In this document: piece after piece, positions 1 to 10,306 of the stretch
Layout: each line of letters begins with the position of its first letter
Numbering within the stretch: position 1 is the stretch's first letter
Assembly (NCBI GenBank): GCA_964345075.1
Contig: CAYFPS010000001.1
Coordinates: 260,650-324,649, forward strand
Reading direction: 5' to 3'
From: CAYFPS01 sp964345075
GTDB lineage: Bacteria; CAIWAD01
DNA: 64,000 nt
The notes under the pieces: generated by a model
The model's database searches: none
What the model was told of the DNA's origin: nothing
What the model saw: only the letters and a program-made list of their open reading frames with translations
Position numbers and translations under genes: made by a program

Positions 1-472
1 GGAATCAGTGAAGAAAGGTCACCCGGACCCAGCTTGGCAGCTCAACCACCCGAGCAGGCAAACTGGGTCATCTTCCACTGGCTCATTTGAATCGGGTCCA
101 TAAGGGGCTCCATTTCGATCTTTCAAAGGTAGAGGAAAGACCGCGCCTTCTCAAGCCTTTGCCAAATCACATTAATCAAATAATTATCGAAGTATGTTTG
201 AAAAATGTGGATAACTCGGCGATCTTTCAATCTGTCAAGTGCTTCCTGAATCGTGTCTTAACACTGATCTTTTGTGAACAAAATTCACGCTTTCGCAGCA
301 CACGAGGGGCAGACAGACATCGCACAGGATTGGTTTAGCATGATAATCAACAAGATGGCAGGAAATACTGTGGCCTTTCTCAAAAAAGAGCAGGAAAGAG
401 AAGACTCGTTCTTGACTCGCTGGGAGGCAGCCGCTATATTAATCCTCCCTTCGGTTCAAAAACAGTCACATT
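1..472. other. Candidate oriC-side region upstream of dnaA
   Basis: No convincing gene lies here; the two short open frames have no family resemblance and no ribosome binding site. What can be seen is an AT-rich stretch at about 150-300, a perfect DnaA box on the minus strand (TGTGGATAA, 206-214), a second perfect box at 472-480 that overlaps the dnaA start codon, and a promoter at 412-440. DnaA boxes plus an AT-rich stretch next to dnaA are the usual parts of a bacterial origin. That replication starts here is inference; a GC-skew plot of the whole chromosome would decide it. Confidence 0.55.
412..440 (+). promoter_or_regulatory. dnaA promoter
   Basis: TTGACT (412-417), a 17-base spacer and TATATT (435-440) form a near-consensus sigma-70 promoter. 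Transcription would begin near 447, leaving a leader of about 25 bases. The DnaA box at 472-480 lies over the dnaA start codon, so DnaA could repress its own expression there, as is known for dnaA genes elsewhere. Confidence 0.65.
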
Positions 473-1870
473 GTGGATAACTTGTCAACAACCCCCGTTA
501 TCGAAGATCAACTTCAGGATCTGGAAACCCACTGGCATCGCTTTGTGAGTTCCATTGATGAGTTGGCGCCGAATCGTAAGCTGAACGAAATCTGGTTCAA
601 GAAATTGACCCCGATTGCGTTTGACGGCCAGACTCTTACCGTAATGGCCCCGCCTCGCGTCTTCGTTGAATACCTCGAAAATACTCATGGCGACCTGATT
701 CAGCGTGCCATGGAGAGCAGCTTGGGCAACGGCACGCTGCTCAAGATCGTGAAGGAAGAGGAAGACGAAGAAGACGGCCAGGAAGAAGGCGAGCTGCAGG
801 GTTTCCGCATGCCTGCGCCCCAGCAGCAGATGGATGTCCACAAGACAAACCTGAATCCGCGCTATCGTTTTGACAATTACATCGAAGGTGATTCGAACCG
901 CTTTGCGGTTGCCAGCGCGCGTTCCATCAGCGAAATGCCTTCAGCCACTCCCTTCAATCCCTATTTCATTTATGGCGGTTCGGGTTATGGCAAAACGCAC
1001 CTGATTCAGGCCATCGGTAATGCCGTGCTGCGCGCCGGACAGCTTAAGCGCGTGGTCTACGTGACCAGCGAGCAGTTCGTCAACCAGTTCATCGCCAGCA
1101 TTCGTACCAAGCGCACAACCAACTTTGCCCATTTCTATCGCAACATGGACATGCTCATTCTGGATGACATCCAGTTCTTCCAGGGCAAAGAGCGCACCTT
1201 GAGCGAATTCTTCCACACCTTCAATTCGCTGCACGAGGCTGGCAAACAGATCATTCTCTCTTCGGACAGGCCGCCCCGTGACCTGAAGGCCCTGGACAGC
1301 CGCCTCACCAGTCGCTTTGCCAGTGGTCTGGTTACGGAATTGACTCTGCCGGATCTGGAAACCCGTGTGGCCATTCTGGAAAAGCGCGCCGAGGAAAGCC
1401 GCATTCGGCTGGCTCCGGAAATCGTGGACTGTCTGGCCGACAATATTTCAACCAACGTGCGTGACCTTGAGGGCGCCTTGAAGCAGCTTGTGGCGCAGAG
1501 CCAGCTGCTCGGTACGCCGATCACGCTGGAAATGACCCATCAGGTGCTGCGCAAATACGCGCCCACCAAGCGCGGCAAGGTTTCCATGGAGACCATCGCC
1601 GAGGTCTGTGCCGATTATTACCGCATTCCGCTGGCCGACCTGAAGGACCGTGGGCGTAAAAAGGAAATCGCCCAGACCCGACAGATCGCCATGTATGTCT
1701 GCAAGGAATTGACCCGGCACAGCCTGCGTTCGATTGCCCTGCATTTCGGCCGGCGGGACCACAGCACCGTGATACACGCTGTCAAAACGATAGAAGATCG
1801 CCTCGATGCGGATCCCGTCTTCCAGTCGGAAATGGACGATCTGGTCCGCGCCGTACAGCTGGCAAGTTGA
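473..1870 (+). CDS. dnaA: Chromosomal replication initiator protein DnaA
   Basis: DnaA is the AAA+ ATPase that binds DnaA boxes, opens the origin and loads the replicative helicase. At 465 residues it has the normal length and all four domains. Domain I is at about 10-85. Domain II is a short acidic linker (EEEDEEDGQEEGE). Domain III has Walker A GGSGYGKTHL at about 168-177 and Walker B LDDIQFF at about 230-236. Domain IV has the DNA-binding signature GRRDHSTVIHA at about 426-436. The start is a GTG overlapping a DnaA box, with no clear Shine-Dalgarno before it; the TTG at 482 is an alternative. A strong terminator follows, so dnaA is probably transcribed separately from dnaN. Confidence 0.97.
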   Translation: MDNLSTTPVIEDQLQDLETHWHRFVSSIDELAPNRKLNEIWFKKLTPIAFDGQTLTVMAPPRVFVEYLENTHGDLIQRAMESSLGNGTLLKIVKEEEDEEDGQEEGELQGFRMPAPQQQMDVHKTNLNPRYRFDNYIEGDSNRFAVASARSISEMPSATPFNPYFIYGGSGYGKTHLIQAIGNAVLRAGQLKRVVYVTSEQFVNQFIASIRTKRTTNFAHFYRNMDMLILDDIQFFQGKERTLSEFFHTFNSLHEAGKQIILSSDRPPRDLKALDSRLTSRFASGLVTELTLPDLETRVAILEKRAEESRIRLAPEIVDCLADNISTNVRDLEGALKQLVAQSQLLGTPITLEMTHQVLRKYAPTKRGKVSMETIAEVCADYYRIPLADLKDRGRKKEIAQTRQIAMYVCKELTRHSLRSIALHFGRRDHSTVIHAVKTIEDRLDADPVFQSEMDDLVRAVQLAS

Positions 1871-1890
1871 GACAATCGCTTCTCCTTAGT

Positions 1891-1939
1891 GGACCCTCTT
1901 CCCTGGTGATACGGTGAATCGGAAGAGGGTCCCTTTTTT
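1891..1939 (+). terminator. Rho-independent terminator of dnaA
   Basis: A perfect 12-base stem (GGACCCTCTTCC at 1891-1902 with GGAAGAGGGTCC at 1921-1932) is followed by six T (1934-1939). The loop contains GTGATACG, a one-base variant of the octamer that is repeated throughout the window. Confidence 0.85.
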
Positions 1940-1944
1940 ATTCT

Positions 1945-1984
1945 CTGTGATACATCCGCCAGTAGTGGATTTTGTGTATCACAG
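1945..1984. repeat. Inverted pair of the TGTATCAC repeat
   Basis: CTGTGATACA (1945-1954) and TGTATCACAG (1975-1984) form a perfect 10-base inverted repeat around a 20-base loop in the dnaA-dnaN gap. Each arm contains one copy of the octamer that recurs across the window. It lies just after the dnaA terminator and has no T-run of its own. Confidence 0.85.
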
Positions 1985-2260
1985 GAAGAACTGTGGATAA
2001 GTGGGGAGAGGCTCGTGGAGTCGCTCGAGGACAAGTTGTGAGAGCAGCCAAAGAGGCTTTCCGCGGTTGAAAACAGGGGGCTTTTTCCCTAACTTATCCA
2101 CTTCAATTCGACGAGGATTCCTCCACGCGGATTGAGTTGAAATTGACTGATTGACAACGTGTTCGCACAAACTCCACAGAGTCATCCACCAAATCCTCCA
2201 GCCTGAGGAGAGGATGACGAGAGAGTTCTTTACAGCTCTTAATACGAAGGGATTCCTTCC
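1985..2260. other. dnaA-dnaN spacer with DnaA boxes
   Basis: No gene is visible here. There is a perfect DnaA box on the minus strand (TGTGGATAA, 1992-2000) and a one-mismatch box on the plus strand (TTATCCACT, 2094-2102). With the boxes upstream of dnaA they flank the gene on both sides, as in bipartite origins. I saw no clear promoter for dnaN, although one is expected. Confidence 0.5.
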
Positions 2261-3379
2261 ATGCGTTTGACCGTTCCCCAAAAGGATCTGCTTCAGCAGC
2301 TCCAGAAGCTTTTCGCTGTTGTTCCCAGCAAGACGACGCATCCCATTCTCAACAACATTCTCTTCAGTCTGCAGAAGAATGAGCTGCATCTGACGGCTAC
2401 CGATCTTGAGGTTTCACTCAAGAGCACACTGACAGTGGAAGGCGGGACTGACGGGGATCTGGCTATTCCCGCCAAGCGCCTGCTGGATATCGTCAAGGAG
2501 CTGGACGAGCTGCCGGTCAATATTAGCACCGACGCCAGCGATCAGGTTGAAATCAGCTGCGGCAGTGCCCGCTTCAATATTCCTTCGGAAAAGGCCGAGG
2601 CCTTCCCCGTGCTGCCGGAAGTGGCCATCGAGAGCGAAATCGAAATGCAGGCCAAGCGTCTTGCCCAGCATGTGGAACGCCTGAGTTTTGCCGTTTCCAC
2701 CGATGAACTGCGTCCGGTTCTGACCGGCGTGCTCTTCGAGTTCATGGCAGAAGGCCTTAATCTGGTGGCCACCGACGGTCATCGTCTGGTGCGCATCAAG
2801 GATGCCAGCCTTGCCGGTCACGACGCCCTGGGCAGTCTGGTGATTCCCATCAAGGCGCTGAATATGGTCGTGCGCAGCGGTGGCGACGCCGAGACCGTTA
2901 GCGTGGGCAAGGCGCAGAATCATCTGGTCTTCGGTCTGGGATCCACCCAGATCTTCACCCGTCTGATTGATGGCCGTTATCCGGCCTATGGCGGCGTGAT
3001 TCCGGATCAGAACGACAACATCATGCAAGCCGGCCGTGGAGCCGTCTATCGCGCCATCAAGCAGGTTAGTCACTGCGCCAACAGCATCACGCGTCAGGTC
3101 AACCTCAACCTGAGCGAGAACCGCATGCTGGTTACGGCCGAAGACAACGAATATGGCAGCCGCGCCCGCAACGAACTTTCTGTGGATTACAACGGCGACC
3201 CGATGGAAATCGCCTTCAACTCCAGCTATCTGGATCAGATGCTGCGTCATGTGGACACGGACAACGTGGTCTTCAAGTTTGGCAGCCCCGAACGCGCGGC
3301 GCTGATTCTGCCGGAAGTCAATCAGGAAAATGAAGACCTCCTGATGCTTCTGATGCCGGTCCGGCTGATGCGCTCGTGA
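2261..3379 (+). CDS. dnaN: DNA polymerase III beta subunit (sliding clamp)
   Basis: The beta clamp forms a ring around DNA and tethers the replicative polymerase and repair factors. The 372-residue protein has the usual length and three-domain clamp character. It starts MRLTVPQKDLLQQLQ, has the middle-domain segment with ATDGHRLVRI, and ends in LLMLLMPVRLMRS, close to the family's PMRL terminus. The last codons overlap the GTG start of recF by four bases (GTGA), so the two are translationally coupled. Gene order dnaA-dnaN-recF-dciA-gyrB-gyrA is the conserved origin arrangement. Confidence 0.97.
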   Translation: MRLTVPQKDLLQQLQKLFAVVPSKTTHPILNNILFSLQKNELHLTATDLEVSLKSTLTVEGGTDGDLAIPAKRLLDIVKELDELPVNISTDASDQVEISCGSARFNIPSEKAEAFPVLPEVAIESEIEMQAKRLAQHVERLSFAVSTDELRPVLTGVLFEFMAEGLNLVATDGHRLVRIKDASLAGHDALGSLVIPIKALNMVVRSGGDAETVSVGKAQNHLVFGLGSTQIFTRLIDGRYPAYGGVIPDQNDNIMQAGRGAVYRAIKQVSHCANSITRQVNLNLSENRMLVTAEDNEYGSRARNELSVDYNGDPMEIAFNSSYLDQMLRHVDTDNVVFKFGSPERAALILPEVNQENEDLLMLLMPVRLMRS

Positions 3380-4470
3380 AACTGGGTCGGCTGCGGCTGC
3401 GGGACTTTCGCAATATCGCTGCGGCGGACCTTGCCTTTCACGCGGAGCGCGTCGTTGTACTGGGGCCGAATGGCCAGGGAAAGACGAACCTGCTTGAAGC
3501 CGTCCATCTTCTTTGCCTGACGAGAGCCTTTCGCACACACAGGCTGTCACACCTGCAGCGCGAGGAGGGCTCTGCCTTCATGCTTGAAGGCAGCTTCGAT
3601 ACCGCTCGCGGCGGACGGCGAGATGTTCGCGCCACCCAGCAGGCGGGCGGTCTGATCTTTGAGCTTGATGGCAAGCAGCTTGAAAAAAGGCGCGAGCTTT
3701 TTGGTCAACTGCCGCTGGTTCTTTTAAGCCCTGAGAGCATGGATGTATCACAGGGTGCGCCGGAAGCCCGCCGGCGCTATCTGGATCGGCTGCTTTCCCT
3801 TTCCAGTCCACGCTATCTGGATGCGCTGATTCGTTATCAGCGTTCACTCAAACAGCGCAGCCGGCTGCTTGCCGAAGATGGTCCCCACGCGGCAGGGCTG
3901 GATTTGTGGGAGGAACAGATGGCGCAGGCAGCCCTGGATCTCCTTTCCATGCGCAAGGAATTTTTAAGCGAGCTCGAGCGTGAGCTAAGGCAGATCTACC
4001 GCGAGGGCTTTGCCGAAGAGGCACTGCCCGAACTGGAACACCGCGCCAACATGGATGCCGCCACCGGAGTTGAGGGCCTGCTGAAGGCCTGGTACGAGGC
4101 TCGCGCGCGGGATGCCGAGCGTGGCTGGACGGCGCTGGGTCCGCATCGCGACGAACTTCGCGTCAAACTGGAAGAGCGGGTTCTGCGGGACTTTGGCAGT
4201 CAGGGGCAGCACAAACTGCTCATGCTTTGCCTGGCCTTGGCCGAGGTTCGCCTTCTGAAGCGGCACACGGGCGAAGATCCGCTGCTTCTTCTGGACGATC
4301 TTTTTGGCATGCTGGATGACGGCCGGATCAGCCGCATAGGCGATGCGGTGGATAAGGGCACGCAGATTCTGATCAGCACCACCAGCCGGCGTCATCTGGA
4401 GGTGATCGGTGGCGAGCTGCAGGTGATCAACTGCGAGAAGGGCATGTATCACGAAGGAGCCGCGGCATGA
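3376..4470 (+). CDS. recF: DNA replication and repair protein RecF
   Basis: RecF is an SMC-like ATPase that helps load RecA at single-strand gaps together with RecO and RecR. The 364-residue protein has Walker A GPNGQGKTNLL at about 30-40, the signature region SQGQHKLLMLCLALAE near 275, and Walker B LLLLDDLFGML at about 303-313. Its GTG start overlaps the dnaN stop by four bases and its own stop overlaps the next start (ATGA), so dnaN, recF and dciA read as one unit. Confidence 0.96.
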   Translation: MKLGRLRLRDFRNIAAADLAFHAERVVVLGPNGQGKTNLLEAVHLLCLTRAFRTHRLSHLQREEGSAFMLEGSFDTARGGRRDVRATQQAGGLIFELDGKQLEKRRELFGQLPLVLLSPESMDVSQGAPEARRRYLDRLLSLSSPRYLDALIRYQRSLKQRSRLLAEDGPHAAGLDLWEEQMAQAALDLLSMRKEFLSELERELRQIYREGFAEEALPELEHRANMDAATGVEGLLKAWYEARARDAERGWTALGPHRDELRVKLEERVLRDFGSQGQHKLLMLCLALAEVRLLKRHTGEDPLLLLDDLFGMLDDGRISRIGDAVDKGTQILISTTSRRHLEVIGGELQVINCEKGMYHEGAAA

Positions 4471-4811
4471 GTTTTCAGCCGACCGATCCTTTGAAGAAGG
4501 CACGCCAGCGCTGGTCGGCCCGCCGTGATCCAAAGGAGCTTTCCGGCGTGATCGGCAAACTGGAAGGCCTGCCTTCGGGCGAACTGCTCGTTGCGCGGAT
4601 TTGTGAACTCTGGCCCCGCGTGGCCGGAGCCGAAATTGCCGGACTAAGCGCCGTGATACGCCTGAACGCCGGTACGCTGGAGATCGCCGTCAAACCCGGC
4701 CCCTGGAAAAGCCAGCTGCTTCCTCTGGAGCAGGAATTGAAAGAAGAGTTAAACCGGAGACTGGGCAGCAGTCAGCTGCGCAGAATCCGTTTTCTGGAAC
4801 AACAGATCTGA
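4467..4811 (+). CDS. dciA: DciA family protein (DUF721), probable helicase loader
   Basis: This 114-residue protein matches the DUF721/DciA pattern: an LWPRVAG segment, a conserved hydrophobic stretch (LNAGTLEIAVKPGPWKSQLL) and a C-terminal amphipathic helix. DciA is the widespread loader of the replicative helicase DnaB in bacteria without DnaC or DnaI. Its place between recF and gyrB is the usual one. It overlaps the recF stop and lies 13 bases before gyrB. The family call rests on pattern and position; the role in this organism is inferred. Confidence 0.85.
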   Translation: MSFQPTDPLKKARQRWSARRDPKELSGVIGKLEGLPSGELLVARICELWPRVAGAEIAGLSAVIRLNAGTLEIAVKPGPWKSQLLPLEQELKEELNRRLGSSQLRRIRFLEQQI

Positions 4812-4824
4812 AGAACGGAAGACG

Positions 4825-7215
<2,391 letters not shown>

Positions 7216-7218
7216 TTC

Positions 7219-7256
7219 GTGATACACAGTCTGTCAGCAGACTGTTGTTGTATCAC
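7219..7256. repeat. Nested hairpin with inverted TGTATCAC pair between gyrB and gyrA
   Basis: GTGATACA (7219-7226) pairs with TGTATCAC (7249-7256). Inside lies a second perfect hairpin, CAGTCTG (7227-7233) with CAGACTG (7238-7244) around TCAG. Together they make a stem of 15 pairs interrupted by four unpaired bases on one side. No T-run follows, so a terminator role is unclear. It fills most of the gyrB-gyrA gap. Confidence 0.8.
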
Positions 7257-7281
7257 AGGTGGATAGATTGGAGACTCAATC

Positions 7282-9831
7282 GTGACCATGCTTTCCGACG
7301 GTCAGCAGATCGTCAATGTGAACATCGAAGAGGAGATGAAGAACTCCTACCTGGACTACTCCATGTCGGTGATTGTCCAGCGTGCCCTGCCCGATGTTCG
7401 GGATGGCCTCAAGCCCGTGCATCGCCGCATTCTCTTTGGCATGAACGAGCTGGGCATGGCTTCCAACAAGCCTTACAAGAAGAGCGCGCGCATTGTCGGT
7501 GAAGTGATGGGTAAATATCACCCGCACGGTGATAGCGCCATCTACGATACCATGGTGCGCATGGTGCAGGATTTTTCGCTGCGCTATCCGATGGTGGACG
7601 GCCAGGGCAACTTCGGCTCCATCGACGGTGACGGCGCGGCCGCCATGCGTTACACCGAAGCCCGCCTCGATAAAGTGGCCGAAGAGATGCTGGATGACAT
7701 CCAGAAGAACACGGTGGACTTCCAGCCCAACTACGACGGCAGCCTGCAGGAACCCTCGGTTTTGCCCAGCCGCCTGCCCAACCTGCTGATCAACGGCAGC
7801 GCGGGTATTGCCGTGGGTATGGCCACCAACTTCCCGCCGCACAATCTGAACGAAGTTGTGGCCGGAACCAAGGCCCTGCTGGACGATCCGACGGTCACGA
7901 TCGAAGACCTGATGCAGCATGTCAAGGGTCCGGACTTTCCGACGGGCGCCTTCATTTATGGTAAGCAGGGCATCAAGGACTGCTACCGGACGGGTCGCGG
8001 CCGTGTTGTGATACGCGCGCGCGCCCAGATTGAAAGCGGCAAGGGCAACAAGGATGCGATCATCGTCTCCGAGATTCCCTATCAGGTCAACAAGACCAAG
8101 CTGATCGAAAAGATTGTCGACCTGGTGCGTGACAAGAAGGTGACGGGCATCAGCGATATCCGTGACGAGTCCGACCGTGACGGCATGCGTCTGGTGATTG
8201 AGCTGAAGCGTGATGCGGTGGCCAAGGTTGTACTCAACCAGCTCTACAAGCACACGCAGATGCAGAACACCTTTGGTGTGATCATGCTGGCGCTGGTCAA
8301 GGGACAGCCCCGTGTGCTCAACCTGAAGCAGGTGCTTGAGAACTTCATCGATCACCGCCTGGAAGTCATCGTGCGCCGGACACGCTTCGACCTGGACAAG
8401 GCCGAGGCTCGCGCCCACATTCTGGAAGGGCTGAAGATTGCGCTGGACAACATTGATGAAGTCATCAAGCTGATCCGCGCCTCCAAGACTCCCGACATTG
8501 CCCGCGAAGGCCTGATTCAGCGCTTCGGACTTTCCGAACTGCAGGCCCGCGCGATTCTCGACATGCGCCTGCAGCGCCTGACCGGTCTGGAGCGCGACAA
8601 GCTGGAGCAGGAGCTGAAGGACCTGCGTGAGCTGATCTTCGACCTCAAGGGTATTCTTGCGGACGAAAGCCGTCAGCGCGGAATCATCAAGGACGAGCTG
8701 GACGACGCTGTATCACGCTACGGCGATGCCAGAAGAACTGAGATCGTGCCCGACGAGGGCGAGTTCACCATTGAAGACATGATCGCCGAGGAAGATGTGG
8801 TCGTGACCCTTTCCGGCGACGGTTTCATCAAGCGTCAGCCGGTCTCGGCCTTCCGCAAGCAGAACCGCGGCGGTCGCGGGATCACGGGCGCGGGCACCAA
8901 GGAAGAGGACGCCATCGAGCATCTCTTCATCGCCTCCACCCACAACTACATGCTCTTCTTCACGGAAGACGGTCACTGCTACTGGCTGAAGGTCCACGAA
9001 ATTCCGCAGGCCGGGCGCGCTTCCAAGGGCCGGGCCATTGTCAACCTGCTGGAGAAGCCGAAGGACCAGAAGATCGCGGCGGTGATCAACGTCAAGACCT
9101 TCAACCCCGACATGTACATCGTGATGGCCACCGAGCGCGGCGTCATCAAGAAGACCAGCCTCGAGGCTTACAGTCGTCCCCGTCGCGCGGGTATCAATGC
9201 CATTGAAATCCGTGAGGGCGACCGTCTGATCGAATGTCAGCTGACCGACGGTAGTCACGAGATCCTGCTGGGCACCGACGAGGGCAAGGCGATCCGCTTC
9301 CACGAGAAAGATGTTCGCGCCATGGGCCGCACGGCCAGCGGTGTTCGCGGTATCACGATCGACGATGATGTCAAGGTTGTGGGCATGGTCGTCACGGCCA
9401 AGCAGGAAGCCCAGATCCTGGTGGTCTGCGAATCCGGCATGGGCAAGCGCACAAGCCTGGAAGAGTACCGTGTTACAAAGCGCGGCGGCAAGGGCGTCAT
9501 GACGGTCAAGGTCACCGAGAAAACTGGCCGCATGGTGGCCATCAAGGAAGTGGCCGACGAACACGACCTGATGATCATCACCCAGAAGGGCATTGTGATA
9601 CGCCAGCCCGTCAATCAGATTCGCCTGATCGGTCGTGCCACACAGGGTGTCAAGCTGATCCGCCTGGATGAGCGCGACCGTATTGCCAGTGTGGACAAGG
9701 TTGTGGGTGATCGCGAAATGGACTCGCTGGGAATCGGTGAAGACGGCGAACCGCTTTCGGCCACGGATCAGATGGATGGTGGTGGCGAAGCGCCCGAGCC
9801 GAGCCCGGAAGACGAGGGCAGCGAGAGCTGA
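7282..9831 (+). CDS. gyrA: DNA gyrase subunit A
   Basis: GyrA breaks and rejoins DNA and wraps it through its C-terminal beta-pinwheel. The catalytic tyrosine is about Y124 in RYTEARL. The quinolone-resistance region reads HPHGDSAIYD, with Ser85 and Asp89 in the wild-type, drug-sensitive form. The GyrA box appears as QNRGGRG in the first blade, a variant of QRRGGKG, with a degenerate copy KRGGKG further on; its presence argues for gyrase rather than ParC. The tail is acidic (EPSPEDEGSES). GGAGA lies seven bases before the GTG start; an ATG two codons on is less well spaced. A terminator follows. Confidence 0.96.
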   Translation: MTMLSDGQQIVNVNIEEEMKNSYLDYSMSVIVQRALPDVRDGLKPVHRRILFGMNELGMASNKPYKKSARIVGEVMGKYHPHGDSAIYDTMVRMVQDFSLRYPMVDGQGNFGSIDGDGAAAMRYTEARLDKVAEEMLDDIQKNTVDFQPNYDGSLQEPSVLPSRLPNLLINGSAGIAVGMATNFPPHNLNEVVAGTKALLDDPTVTIEDLMQHVKGPDFPTGAFIYGKQGIKDCYRTGRGRVVIRARAQIESGKGNKDAIIVSEIPYQVNKTKLIEKIVDLVRDKKVTGISDIRDESDRDGMRLVIELKRDAVAKVVLNQLYKHTQMQNTFGVIMLALVKGQPRVLNLKQVLENFIDHRLEVIVRRTRFDLDKAEARAHILEGLKIALDNIDEVIKLIRASKTPDIAREGLIQRFGLSELQARAILDMRLQRLTGLERDKLEQELKDLRELIFDLKGILADESRQRGIIKDELDDAVSRYGDARRTEIVPDEGEFTIEDMIAEEDVVVTLSGDGFIKRQPVSAFRKQNRGGRGITGAGTKEEDAIEHLFIASTHNYMLFFTEDGHCYWLKVHEIPQAGRASKGRAIVNLLEKPKDQKIAAVINVKTFNPDMYIVMATERGVIKKTSLEAYSRPRRAGINAIEIREGDRLIECQLTDGSHEILLGTDEGKAIRFHEKDVRAMGRTASGVRGITIDDDVKVVGMVVTAKQEAQILVVCESGMGKRTSLEEYRVTKRGGKGVMTVKVTEKTGRMVAIKEVADEHDLMIITQKGIVIRQPVNQIRLIGRATQGVKLIRLDERDRIASVDKVVGDREMDSLGIGEDGEPLSATDQMDGGGEAPEPSPEDEGSES

Positions 9832-9846
9832 GAGACGCTTGAATTC

Positions 9847-9873
9847 AAAGCCCCGCATCAGCGGGGCTTTTTT
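9847..9873 (+). terminator. Rho-independent terminator of gyrA
   Basis: AAAGCCCCGC (9847-9856) pairs with GCGGGGCTTT (9861-9870) around ATCA, and the T-run continues to 9873. It lies shortly after the gyrA stop and ends the replication gene block. Confidence 0.92.
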
Positions 9874-9890
9874 ATCTGTGGGGGCCAGGC

Positions 9891-10289
9891 GTGAAAATTC
9901 GGGGAAGCTTTGACGTGAAAATCTCCGCCCTGGAGCCGGCGCACAAGGACGAAGGACATGCAGGAAGAGGCCGCTTTGCGCTGGACAAGCTGTATCACGG
10001 CGATCTGAATGCGAGAAGCAAGGGCGAAATGCTCAGCATTATGACCCTCGTGAAGGGATCGGCGGGTTATGTGGCAGTGGAAGTGGTTGAGGGCGAGCTT
10101 TGCGGAAGGCGTGGAAGCTTTGCCCTGCAGCACTGGGGGGTCATGGGCGGCGGCAAGGAGCGGCTTGTCCTTGAGGTTGTACCTGACTCCGGCGTGGGCG
10201 AACTGGCTGGCCTTGGCGGTAGCATGATGATCCTGAGAGAAGATGGTGGACATGTTTACGGGTTCGACTTCTCTCTGAAAGACGAATAG
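9891..10289 (+). CDS. DUF3224 domain-containing protein
   Basis: A 132-residue protein matching the DUF3224 pattern: an opening GSFDVKI strand, GRFALDKLYHGDLNARSKGEML, then GSAGYVAVEVVEGELCGRRGSFALQHWG, then PDSGVGELAGLGGSM and a closing HVYGFDFSL. The family is a small beta-barrel of unknown function, found scattered and often mobile between lineages. There is no signal peptide, so it should be cytoplasmic. The start is the GTG right after the gyrA terminator; upstream purines (GGGGGCCAGGC) give only modest support. The next gene starts 17 bases later and may be co-transcribed. Confidence 0.85.
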   Translation: MKIRGSFDVKISALEPAHKDEGHAGRGRFALDKLYHGDLNARSKGEMLSIMTLVKGSAGYVAVEVVEGELCGRRGSFALQHWGVMGGGKERLVLEVVPDSGVGELAGLGGSMMILREDGGHVYGFDFSLKDE

Positions 10290-10306
10290 CAGGTTCGGAG
10301 GATAGC

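Noticed and set aside
87..480. Two short open frames upstream of dnaA
   Set aside because: No ribosome site, no family pattern, mutually overlapping, and they cover the DnaA boxes and the dnaA promoter.
7276..9858. Long antisense frames under gyrA (about 380 codons each)
   Set aside because: Full-length GyrA on the plus strand explains the DNA; the antisense proteins are low-complexity His/Val/Leu-rich shadows.
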